Source: Diplosphaera chodatii (taxonomy: Eukaryota; Chlorophyta; Trebouxiophyceae; Prasiolales; Stichococcaceae). Taken from it: a DNA stretch of 64,000 nt. Positions 8,757 through 18,605 of this stretch are shown one piece after another (position 1 is the stretch's first letter; each line of letters begins with the position of its first letter). The stretch covers positions 1,302,001-1,366,000 of the forward strand of contig JAALGY010000054.1 in NCBI GenBank assembly GCA_032358165.1. Direction: 5' to 3'. Position numbers and translations under genes: made by a program. The notes beneath the pieces were generated by a model that was given only the letters and a program-made list of their open reading frames with translations, was not told the DNA's origin and did no database searches.

Positions 8757-9045
8757 CATCGGGACTATTGCCTTGCGCTGGTCTCATGGGCCCTGCATTC
8801 CCTTGTGGTTTCAGTGTCCTCCATTGACATATTTCGAACAGAGCATTTTGATGACCTACCCAGCCGCCCTCACGTTCCCACGTGAGACGCCGCACTGTGC
8901 CGCAGAGCCTTGTTCATTGAGCTTGGTTCTGGTCTGGACGCCCTTTGTAAGAACCAAGCTCTGGTCTGGACGCCCTTTGTAAAAAACAAACAAACAAACA
9001 AACAAACAATGAACAAGGCTCTGCGGCACAGTGCGGCGTCTCACG
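8757..9045. repeat. Inverted arm and foldback, copy 1 (broken by LINE h)
   Basis: 8757-8885 is the inverse of the start of the repeat module. 8885-9045 is a foldback whose ends are GTGAGACGCCGCACTGTGCC and its complement, around a retroposon core. The right end ...GCGTCTCACG is interrupted at 9046 by a LINE; its continuation CGTGGGAACG lies at 12072. Confidence 0.7.
8908..9010 (+). mobile_element. Mini-retroposon copy in foldback
   Basis: It starts CCTTGTTCATTGAGCTTGG, has a partly duplicated body (the GGTCTGGACGCCCTTTGTAA core occurs twice) and ends in (CAAA)n. Confidence 0.65.
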
Positions 9046-9046
9046 T

Positions 9047-11296
9047 TTCAAACCTGCTAAGAAGCGGTCCTGTCCCATAGCAGATGATGTGATGCTCGAG
9101 TCCTTCCGTAAACTACTGGATGCCCCCACACTTCCATCAAGCACTGCAGGTACCTCGGGTAGTGGTGCTGCGCCACCTTTTGCCGACGGGAGCGAGCTGA
9201 ACTCGCCCTTCACAGCCGGCGCCGTGCAAGAGGCTATAGGAGCCCTGCGCGGAGGCAAAGCAACGGTGGGGTTGCTCAAATTGGATGCTTTATCTGTTGC
9301 AGCGGCGCAGCTTGCACCCTGTCTTGCATGTATTTTAACTCGTGTCAACGAGTTGCAGCGCTGCCAAGGAGCTGGGCATTGTGCGGCATCACGCCAATTC
9401 ATAAGGGGGGCGATACATCTGATCCGGGTAATTACCGTGGCATTGCTGTTGGGTCTCTGTTGGCAAAACTATATGCTTGCATGCTTAACGAAAAGCTTAT
9501 GAGGTGGACCGAGCAGCACCAGCTGCGCGCACGCGGACAGGCGGGCTTCCGCAAGGACCACCGCACCACCGATCAAACCTTCGTCGTTCGCACCCTCATC
9601 GAGAAGGCCAAGGCAGATAAGCAGCCTCTGTACTCTTGCTTTGTCGATTTCAAGAAGGCATACGATACTGTACCTCGTGATTTGCTTTGGGAGAAGCTGC
9701 AGCGGATTGGGGTGCATGGGGAGTTTCTGAGGGGGGTGCAGGCACTGTATGCTGATGTGCCAATGGCATTGCAGTTTGAGGGGGGAATGTCCGATACATT
9801 CCAGAGCACTTTGGGTGTTAAGCAGGGATGTCCACTATCTCCAACCCTTTTCGGGATTTACATTGACGATTTCCAAGCGGAGCTGGAGGCCGCTGGCGGG
9901 GACCTGGACCTGCCCACCCTGTGTGGTGTGCAGGCACCTGCCCTCTTCTATGCAGATGACCTGGACCTGGTGTCCACGTCCGTACGCGGCCTGCAGGCGC
10001 AGCTCGACCTGCTGGAGTCGTACTGCAAGCGCTGGCGCCTCACCGTCAACGTGAAGAAGACAAAGGTCGTGGTGTATGCAGCCCAGGCTGCTGCACCACC
10101 GGTTCTCACCTACATGCATGCTCCCATCGAAGTGCTGGACTCGTTTACCTATCTGGGGGTTGATGTCTCTACTCGTAGTTCTTTTGCTGCCGCTAGCATC
10201 GGCAGAGCGGCCTCCGCCCAGCGCGCCGCACTTGCATTGCAGCATCGTTGCCATGACCTGAGCCTGCATGACCCAGCACTGCAGCTGCATTTGTTTGATG
10301 CACTAGTGCGTCCTGTTATGCTATACGGTGTTGAAACATGGGGACCTGGGGCGTTATGTGGTACTGGCATGGATACTTGTGAGCTTGTTCATCGGAAGTT
10401 CCTTCGGTCTGTTCTTAGCGTGCGCACAGGCACTCCCAACGTGGCGGTGTTGGGGGAGCTTGGGCGGTTCCCAGTGGCGCACACGGCAACGCTGGCCATC
10501 TGCCGGTTCTGGAACCGGCTGGTCGCAATCCCGGACACCCGCCTCACCAAGCAGGCATTCCTGGAGAACTGTGCTCTGGCCACACGGCCGGGGCGCAGCA
10601 CCAGCAGCTCAGCATGCTGGGCTGCCCAGGTGTGTTCGTTCCTGCACTTCATGTCACCCATCGTTGACGGCGTGCCGCAGCGCATTGACACATCTGTTGT
10701 CACTGCACACCTGCAGCGCCGCACCTTCGATGCTGTGAATGGCAGCGACTTGCGCAAAGTGCGTGAGTGGCTGGGAGTCAGGGGCCCTGTGAACAGTGAC
10801 AACTACCAGATGGCCGGCTACTTGCAGGCAGTCGCCTCCAAGACCGGTCGTCGGCGGTTAGCACAGTTTCGCATGGGCAGTCACATGCTGGGGGTGGAAA
10901 CAGGGAGGTGGCAGCGGCTGCCGCGGGCAGAGCGGCTGTGTCAGCGGTGTAACTGCGGCGTGGTGGATGATGAGGCGCATATGGTCTGGGGGTGTCCAGC
11001 CCTAGTAGATCAGAGGGTGCAGCATTCGGAGCTGTTTGAGGACAGCAACATCACATCAGTGGCGGACTTTATGCAGCAGGATGCCGGGCAACTGGCAGCC
11101 TTTTTGCGGGGTTGTCATGATCAATGTGCAGAGTTGGAGGGGTGTGCATCCAACCGGGATTGAGTGGAACCATTCTGTCAGCGGGGAGTGAACGGTTTCG
11201 TACACGACTCGTTGTGCATGTTGCTCTGGGTTTTTCCGCCAGAGCCTGTGGCTAGGCCAAAATGGCCCACCACCAGTATGTAATCAATGTCAATGT
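9047..11296 (+). pseudogene. 5'-truncated LINE (copy h) with ORF2 frameshift
   Basis: This copy starts inside ORF2, between the endonuclease and RT domains (TTCAAACCTGCTAAG), and runs through the complete RT domain, C-terminal knuckle, 3' UTR and tail. It is nearly identical to the full-length element. One T is missing from a run of five near 9332-9335, so the RT frame shifts; from 9328 to 11163 the frame is open for 611 codons, including FYADDLDLV. It was inserted in the foldback at TCTCACG|TGGG with about a 3-base duplication. Confidence 0.9.
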
Positions 11297-12071
11297 CTGG
11301 TCGCAATGCCGGACACCCGCCTCACCAAGCAGGCATTCCTGGAGAACTGTGCTCTGGCCAGCCGGCCGGGGCGCAGCACCAGCAGCTCAGCATGCTGGGC
11401 TGCCCAGGTGTGTTCGTTCCTGCACTTCATGTCACCCATCGTTGACGGCGTGCCGCAGCGCATTGACACATCTGTTGTCACTGCACACCTGCAACGCCGC
11501 ACCTTCGATGCTGTGAATGGCAGCGACTTGCGCAAAGTGCGTGAGTGGCTGGGAGTCAGGGGCCCTGTGAACGGTGACAACTACCAGTTGGCCGGCTACT
11601 TGCAGGCAGTCGCCTCCAAGACCGGTCGTCGGCGGTTAGCACAGTTTCGCATGGGCAGTCACATGCTGGGGGTGGAGACAGGGAGGTGGCAGCGGCTGCC
11701 GCGGGCAGAGCGGCTGTGTCAGCGGTGTAGCTGCGGCGTGGTGGATGATGAGGCGCATATGGTCTGGGGGTGTCCAGCCCTAGTGGATCAGAGGGTGCAG
11801 CATTCGGAGCTGTTTGAGGACAGCAACATCACATCAGTGGCAGGCTTTATGCAGCAGGATGCCGGGCAACTGGCAGCCCTTTTGCGGGGTTGTCACAATC
11901 AATGTGCAGAGTTGGAGGGGTGTGCATCCAACCGGGATTGAGTGGAACCATTCTGTCAGCGGGGAGTGAACGGTTTCGTACACGACTCGTTGTGCATGTT
12001 GCTCTGGGTTTTTCCGCCAGAGCCTGTGGCTAGGCCAAAATGGCCCACCACCAGTATGTAATCAATGTCAA
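11297..12071 (+). mobile_element. 5'-truncated LINE (copy i), head to tail with copy h
   Basis: The sequence begins CTGGTCGCAATGCC straight after the tail of copy h and holds the last 211 codons of ORF2 (11306-11941, open), the 3' UTR and tail. The right flank CGTGGGAACG is the other half of the foldback, so copy i was inserted in or beside the tail of copy h. A few substitutions (for example ALLRGCHNQ for AFLRGCHDQ) set it apart from its neighbours. Confidence 0.88.
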
Positions 12072-12424
12072 CGTGGGAACGTGAGGGCGGCTGGGTAGGT
12101 CATCAAAACGCTCTGTTCGAAATATGTCAATGGAGGACACTGAAACCACAAGGGAATGCAGGGCCCATGAGACCACCTTGTTCATTGAGCTTGGTTCTGG
12201 TCTGGACGCCCTTTGTGAAAAACAAACAAACAAACAAGGGAATGCAGGGCCCATGAGACCAGCGCAAGGCAATAGTCCCGACGAGGAAGGCTACCTAACG
12301 ATCGTACAAGTGCGGGGACCTGGCGGCGGCGGCAGCAAGGCCACGCACACGCGGCTAAGTCGCACCGCTGCAAGTGTCTAATCCTGAAGAGTCGTAACGA
12401 GTGTCTGTCCACGTGCCACGGCAC
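12072..12424 (+). repeat. Inverted-arm repeat module, copy 2
   Basis: It is almost the same as 718-1072 and also carries the 59-base retroposon at the same point, so the retroposon arrived before this module was duplicated. Confidence 0.8.
12176..12234 (+). mobile_element. Mini-retroposon in module copy 2
   Basis: It has the same 59-base unit and the same 27-base flanking duplication (12149-12175 and 12235-12261) as the copy at 822-880. Confidence 0.7.
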
Positions 12425-12570
12425 CGGCTTAAACATGAGCCTGGCGTATGTATGAAATTTATAGAGACACTTGCCAGTGAGAGCTGAATATATGAGCGAC
12501 AGCATCCGCAAAGCGGCCTAAAAGAAGGTCAATGCAGATCGTGCGGATAAGAGCGCATGTATGCCTTGTA

Positions 12571-12574
12571 TGCC
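12571..12574. other. Empty target site of the older LINE
   Basis: CTTGTATGCCTCGTGCTG is uninterrupted here. In the other module copy the same site is split by the LINE at 1221-8246, with TGCC duplicated on both sides. Confidence 0.85.
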
Positions 12575-13080
12575 TCGTGCTGTCGGTGGCACACGTAATT
12601 TGTAAGGCGTTCACATTGCACGTTTGCCGGCACCAGGTACAGCTTCAGCAGCGCCTCGGCTCTTGTCAGATCCAGTTTGCAGCGGTTTGGGGGAGCCGCT
12701 TTAGTCTGGCGTCTGGCATCAGCTGCGCCGCCTTGCCACCGACAGCCGACACTCACGGCCCTTTCTTCTCAGACTGCAGATGCACATACTCGCGACTGTG
12801 TCACATCGTCATATCGGCATGCGCTGCCTCCTCAGCCATGCAGCTTCACCATTGCCAGCTGCCGCCGCCGCTGCTTGCCGCGTCTGCCCTCGTCGCAGTC
12901 TGCCGCTAGCTTCGGCCGCATTAGCAGTGGGCCATAGAGACTCACCAGTTTTGATGGAATTACCTAGTACAGGACATTGCATTTGTGGCCTGGGTGATTG
13001 GGACCGCGTTGTTGGCGTTGCTGACTTTCGCCGTTCTTAGCCTTTGCAGCACGTTTGCAGCCATGCAGATTAGACTTCCT
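12575..13080. repeat. Middle segment of the 1.3-kb repeat module, copy 2
   Basis: This is the intact counterpart of 8251-8756. Its minus strand holds an open frame at 12756-12529 without any recognised domain. Otherwise nothing is seen. Confidence 0.6.
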
Positions 13081-13337
13081 CATCGGGACTATTGCCTTGC
13101 GCTGGTCTCATGGGCCCTGCATTCCCTTGTGGTTTCAGTGTCCTCCATTGACATATTTCGAACAGAGCATTTTGATGACCTACCCAGCCGCCCTCACGTT
13201 CCCACGTGAGACGCCGCACTGTGCCGCAGAGCCTTGTTCATTGTTTGTTTGTTTGTTTGTTTGTTTTTTACAAAGGGCGTCCAGACCAGAACCAAGCTCA
13301 ATGAACAAGGCTCTGCGGCACAATGCGGCGTCTCACG
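13081..13337. repeat. Foldback element, intact copy
   Basis: 13081-13207 is inverted relative to 13338-13465, giving arms of about 130 bases. The innermost 39-base arms (13205-13243 and 13299-13337) begin CGTGAGACGCCGCACTGTGC and enclose a minus-strand retroposon core, (TTTG)n followed by ACAAAGGGCGTCCAGACC. It has a MITE-like or foldback layout with no transposase gene. Confidence 0.7.
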
Positions 13338-13605
13338 TGGGAACGTGAGGGCGGCTGGGTAGGTCATCCAAATGCTCTGTTCGAAATATGTCAACGGAGG
13401 ACACTGAAACCACAAGGGAATGCAGGGCCCATGAGACCAGCGAAAGGCAATAGTCCCGATGAGGAAGGCTACCTAATGGTCGACAAGTGCGGGGACCTGG
13501 CGGCGGCGGCAGCAAGGCCACGCACACGCGGCTAAGTCGCACCGCTGCAAGTGTCTAATCCTGAAGAGTCGTAACGAGTGTCTGTCCACGTGCCACGGCA
13601 CCCGC
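13338..13605 (+). repeat. Inverted-arm repeat module, copy 3 (no retroposon)
   Basis: The module matches copies 1 and 2 but has a single copy of the 27-base target at 13413-13439, so it shows the pre-insertion state. Confidence 0.75.
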
Positions 13606-13661
13606 GGGTAAACCCAGAAAACCCCGCGCAGACATGCAGGGACCGGTTGCGTACAAGCTTG

Positions 13662-13729
13662 CCTTGTTCATTGAGCTTGGTTCTGGTCTGGACGCCCTTT
13701 GTAAAAAACAAACAAACAAACAAACAAAC
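13662..13729 (+). mobile_element. Mini-retroposon copy
   Basis: The full head CCTTGTTCATTGAGCTTGG and the core are present, with a tail of five CAAA units. No clear flanking duplication was seen. Confidence 0.65.
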
Positions 13730-13821
13730 TCCATCTACATGTTTCGAACACTTGATGTTTGACGTGTTGTTCATTCGCCGCTCTCGTGTTGACATGTGAG
13801 AAGCCGCATTGTGCCGCAGAG

Positions 13822-13888
13822 CCTTGCTACTGAGCTTGGTTCTGGTCTGGACGCCCTTTGTAAAAAACAAACAAACAAACAAACAAAC
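13822..13888 (+). mobile_element. Mini-retroposon copy, altered head
   Basis: The head reads CCTTGCTACTGAGCTTGG, followed by the usual core and (CAAA)n tail. It sits in another foldback whose left arm starts near 13796. Confidence 0.6.
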
Positions 13889-13939
13889 CAGGTACAGTTG
13901 CATAGTTTGTTGCATGTCTTCTATTCTTTTTTCCTTTTT

Positions 13940-14002
13940 TTTGTTTGTTTGTTTGATTTTTACAAAGGGCGTCCAGACCAGAACCAAGCTCAATGAACAA
14001 GG
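13940..14002 (-). mobile_element. Mini-retroposon copy, opposite orientation
   Basis: (TTTG)n followed by ACAAAGGGCGTCCAGACC and CAATGAACAAGG is the reverse of the unit at 13822, so the two copies form the arms of a hairpin. Confidence 0.6.
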
Positions 14003-14032
14003 CTCTGCGGCACAATGCGGCGTCTCACGTGG

Positions 14033-14299
14033 GAACGTGAGGGCGGCTGGATAGGTCATCAAAATGCTCTGTTCGAAATATGACAATGGAGGACACTGAA
14101 ACCACAAGGGAATGCAGGGCCCATGAGACCAGCGAAAGGCAATAGTCCCGATGAGGAAGGCTACCTAATGGTCGTACAAGTGCGGGGACTTGGCGGCGGC
14201 GGCAGCAAGGCCACGCACACGCGGCTAGGTCGCACCGCTGCGAGTGTCCAATCCTGAAGAGTCGTAACGTGTGTCTGTCCACGTGCCACGGCACCCGCG
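14033..14299 (+). repeat. Inverted-arm repeat module, copy 4
   Basis: This is the last recognisable module copy. It ends with CCACGTGCCACGGCACCCGCG as in copy 3, then unique sequence begins. Confidence 0.7.
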
Positions 14300-16700
14300 T
14301 TTTCCTTTCGTTGTCCTTTTATTGGCTCTATTTCTGTTCTGTTTCTCGTTTCCGTGTGTCGCCTCCACTGGGACCCTGCTTGAAGGAAGGAAGCTTACAT
14401 GTATGCATTGATGAAGCCTCATGCAGGGGCCCCAGCGGAAGCGACATGCACAGCACAAGAATAAACAAAACAGAAACAAAATCCAGATGACCGAATTGAA
14501 GAATGACCTGGTGCTGGCAAGTGACATGCATGAGCCATGAGGCTTTGTCACATTGTTAGGGCGTACAGTTTACACGTACCCTTCCTTTCTTGCTTGTAAA
14601 GGCACACGGCCAACCTGCGTGCAGCCGGCACGGCTTGTGTCCCGCAGGACGGACCCCAACAGGGACGGGATGTGACACACACAAGCAAGCACACAAACAA
14701 TTTATAGAGGTGGAGTTTGCTGCTGGCAGGAGTTGGTGCACATAAGAACAAGCAACAAGCTAGGACAGCGTACATAGCCAACTCACAATACTGCCACGCA
14801 CAACACTGCAATGCGGGTACTGTTTTCAGGCAGAGACACTTGGTTGCTGATGTGTGGGCTTCGTGTGTCTTTGACCAAGGCCGTGCTGTGCCTGACATGG
14901 CGGCTAACATTCCATGTGAGCCTGGCATAGAGGAATATGTGCTCAGTGTCAAGTCGGGTTTTATTGTCAAAGATGGCGGGCTTGTTGATGACATGCCAAG
15001 TTCAAGTGATGTTGTTTATCCAGCCTCACGGTAGCCTGCATAAACGGACAGATAGGTGGGAATGGTGGGTTGCTGCATACGGCTCGTTCTGTCTTCGTCA
15101 GTCGTATTGACTGCAAATGTTTGTCTACCAACATCCTGGTAGTAGGCCATCTTTGCTCAGAAACCAAAATGATCGATGGCACTGATTACCGCATCGTGAT
15201 AATTATGTTCTCAAATAGTGAACCGTGATGCATATAGGCAGCTGTCCATTCCATGTGTGGGCAGTGCAGACCGGATGATGTGGGCATGAACACTTTCGCT
15301 ATCCCGCCAAGCCTTTGCAGCAGCACACCACTTGCACCTGTGTAAACTTGAGCTTTACCGTACGTTGATTGCCTTACGCTGGATCGCTGGTACCCTCGCT
15401 GTGCCCGATCCTGAAAAAAATATAATCAATAATTGGCATTAACACGGACGTAAGACAACCAGCGCCTCTTACTTGCCGCAGCGACCCTCTCATCTACATC
15501 TTGCCAGTCCTCGTGGTCAAGCACGTGTTTTACATGCCCATATGTCTACATGCTACGCTCTCAAGTTGCTGCTCCGGCTGTATCTTGACAACCGCAGCAT
15601 TGTGAACCAGAACACAAGCCTGAGCTGGCCGTCGGCTTTGGCGGCGTACCCTCCAGGTACGTTATGCAAAATGCGAAGCGATGCCTGATAATGTGAGTCT
15701 TGCCCGTTAATAATGCAAAAGTTGGTGAGAAGTTGGTGTACGTTACCCAGCTACAAATCTGCATCGATACTCCTCCATGAAAACATTGTATACCTAACGC
15801 ATGATATATACAAGTATTTAAATCCTCTATTACATCTATATAATATAATATAAATATACATATACATATACATATAAATACACCTTGTTAGCTGTGGTCG
15901 GAGGATTTGAATACTTGTTTGTGCACATGTTTCTCGTAACGGCATATGTATCGTCGTTTATACAATATGATTTTTTTCAATTGTTATCACCTCCTCGAAA
16001 TGTCTGTTAAGTTCGAGACCACTCACCATAGCATTGGTCAGAGCGACAACCTGGCTGCAATACGCACACGCATAACGATGATGGCCTGACAACACCGGCT
16101 GCTGCTGATATGGGCAGTCAAATGCGTCTCCAATAATCATGTTGTGTATGTAGTGCGCCCTAAGATAGATGTGGTTGGGAGCGAAAACCTTCATCATCAC
16201 AACTCTGTCAGCCAGACTGTCGTCTTGCTACGTGGTTCTGTATCCAAAAGAGACAAATTGGACAGCATACAACACAGTCTTGTCGACACATGAGGGCACC
16301 CAGTAGTGTTTGCACAACACACGGTACATGCAACTGCTACCCATCTGGACAGACAGCATACAACCATGCACCAGCAACATTGTTGTTGTGGTGTCGGCAA
16401 AAGGCACTGTTATCAGTCCCTTGCAGCAAGCTTGATGACACATTCGTCGTCCTTCGTCCACAGGAAACACTAGCGCTGTGTTTCCCATTCTGGCTGACTG
16501 ATCTCAGCCCACCCTGCATCGGGCCAGGTGCTAGCTGCACGATGTGCAAGTCCTGCAGTGAGCACAGTGAGGAGACTGCTCACGCCCAATGTTCACGACC
16601 TTGCAGTGCCTTCGTTGCTGCGGCTTGCGACTGCAGCAAGCACTCTGTAGTGACCAACTCAAACCTGTCGTAGTGCGTTCAGCTGATTTGCATACATACT
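14300..16700. other. Gene-poor stretch with imperfect inverted repeat and AT-rich island
   Basis: No gene could be supported. 14325-14395 and 14415-14480 form an imperfect inverted repeat (TTTCTGTTCTGTTT against AACAAAACAGAAAC, and matching TGTCGCCTCC against GGAAGCGACA). 15400-16200 is distinctly AT-rich for this window. Several ORFs of 60-150 codons exist on both strands but lack domain likeness and splice context. Confidence 0.5.
15815..15885. repeat. TA-rich simple repeat
   Basis: The stretch has TATATAATATAATATAAA followed by tandem CATATA units (ATACATATACATATACATAT), ending near AAATACACC. It is a microsatellite in an AT-rich island. Confidence 0.7.
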
Positions 16701-16729
16701 GTGCATTTGCAGGCAGCTGTTGACGTCTG

Positions 16730-18339
16730 ATGCACCTTGCGCATTACATCGTCGGGTCTCCATGTCTCGTGACTGCTGCTGTGCGGCAGCACGTTCCATT
16801 CCGTATCAGCAGACACAGCCAAAACCGCATTGTCATTACTGAAGCCGCGGGTTCCGCAAGGTTTCTGTGCCACTGGCCATGTCACTCGAGTGCAACACCA
16901 GCAGACGGCGCTTCACAGGTAGGATTGCGTGCTGCAACTGTTGAATGATGGGTCAGAGATCGGAGTGGACAATGAACTGAAGGTGTTGCATCATGTACAT
17001 AGGCTGATGACAGCCGCGATCCCGGCAAATCATCCCCTGCAGAGCCTCTTACACAGGCGAGTGCATTTTGAGCTCCTTGAGCTGCACATGCGTGATGCAC
17101 CGCTGCATCAGCAGGCATGAGGGCGGCTGGTGCTTCCCGAAGGCAGAACAGGATTGGCGGGAATTCCGGGCAAATCTTGTTGCGAGGGAGAGCACTGCTG
17201 CGGAGCCCAGTGGCGACGCAAGTCTGCAGCTGGTGAGCGGGCTGCTTCAATTGCATGCCGAACCTGATCACGCTACCTGAGGATGAAACTGGAAATGCCT
17301 CAACAGTGGACGATGTACCCAGGTGGGGGATGTGCAGTGGGCCCATCGGCTCGCAGCGCCTGAGCCAGGCACGTGGGTGCTGGTGTGTCAAGTGTACCAA
17401 GCTTGGCTCTGGTGCTTTCGTGAGGCTGACATGGCAGGACTCTGATCCATTATGCAGGCAGTCTACTCATAGGCCGACAGCCGGGTATGGGCGTATTTGA
17501 GCGTGCAGTTGTACTTGTTCTGGAGCATAGCGACAGAAAGGGCTCCGTCGGCCTCATATTGAACCTGCCATCACCGCTCCTAGTGAACGACGTCGCATGG
17601 CAGCTGCCGGCAGTCAAAGGTGCAGGAGTAGCTTGGATATTCAGTGGGCAGTATCTTGAAGCAAGCCTGCCTGCTTGGTGCTGGTTTGTCGAATCCAACG
17701 CTGTGATCTATACATCGGTAAGTTGCGCAGGGGTGTTTGGCACGAGGCGCCTGTATCTTGGCGGGCCCATGCAAACGGACCGCATGCACGCGCTGCACAC
17801 ACAAGCGGGTATCAGCGGCGCGACTGCCATCGTGCCTGGCGTTTTCGTCGGCGGACTGGAAGATTTGCTTGAAAAGGTTCTCTCAGGAGAGGGCTCGGCC
17901 TCGGGCGTCAGGTGTGCAGATGCTACAGCTCGCGAGCTATGATTCTGCAATTGCATGGCGTGGGCACGCCAGCAAAAGCAATGGCACTGTCAGGAAGGGG
18001 TGCAAGCGCATGTGAGCTGAGCTAGGTTGTGCTTGTCAGACTGCTGGCCGGCATCTGCGGCTGGGGTCCTTACCAGTTGAGCAGCGAGATCCTGGACGAG
18101 TCTTGGTGCGCTAGCACGAGCTTGTCAGGGCTGTCAAGCTTTGGACGCATGACTGCCAATGAATCATGTGCTCAAATGTCATGACGTTGCGGTTGGACGG
18201 CTACAGGTGGGTGGTGTCGGCCTCAGGCAACACAGTCCAGGACATGGTCACAGCAGCTACTGATGAGAGAGCATCGGAGCTGACGAGAGACATGCTTTGG
18301 CTGAACATGCTGAGACTTGCACAGATTCAGCTGGATTGA
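16730..18339 (+). CDS. AlgH/UPF0301 (DUF179) family protein, multi-exon
   Basis: This is a plant-type DUF179 protein, a family related to bacterial AlgH/YqgE whose biochemical role is unsettled; plant members are usually organellar. Exons recognised by eye: about 17125-17234 (EQDWREFRANLVARE), 17335-17383 (WAHRLAAPEPGTWVLV), 17455-17616 (GSLLIGRQPGMGVFERAVV, VGLILNLPSP), 17726-17900 (RRLYLGGPM, ALHT, GVFVGGLEDLLE), about 18040-18120 (GICGWGPYQLSSEI) and a last exon ending ELTRDMLWLNMLRLAQ at a TGA. These follow the family's core order, ending in the GW-GPGQL-like motif. The first exon is uncertain; an open stretch from 16730 could be a targeting peptide. TGTAA lies 100 bases after the stop. 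Confidence 0.8.
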
Positions 18340-18438
18340 TCGGACTGTCTTCATCAAGTGTATCGTAACTGTGTTCTGCTTTGCAGTTGTGTCCTTTCGT
18401 GTGCTGTTTCACCTTCACCGTATGTGGGCACACTTCCT

Positions 18439-18443
18439 TGTAA
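18439..18443 (+). terminator. Poly(A) signal TGTAA for the AlgH-like gene
   Basis: TGTAA, the usual chlorophyte poly(A) signal, lies 100 bases downstream of the stop codon. Confidence 0.5.
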
Positions 18444-18605
18444 AATCAACTCCCTTCTGAGCCTATGTACACTATGATCCGTGGCAACTTCATGTCAGCC
18501 CTAAGCTGCATACTACCACTCCAAAATAGCATTGGCGAATGTGACCCGTCAGCAGGGGCACGACTTGCGGTACACACTCCAGTTCATCACCGAAGCTGCT
18601 GGCGC

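Noticed and set aside
13840..14010. CAAA/TTTG runs as a possible telomere or CRISPR-like array
   Set aside because: The runs are tails of retroposon copies; the repeats have no regular spacers and do not match telomere units.
14548..15034. ORFs of 148 and 105 codons on opposite strands as genes
   Set aside because: No domain, no splice context, and the two overlap; support was insufficient.
17487..17942. Reading the AlgH-like 151-codon ORF as one intronless gene
   Set aside because: The middle 35 residues do not fit the family and are flanked by a GTGCAG donor and a GCAG acceptor, so an intron (about 17617-17725) is more likely.
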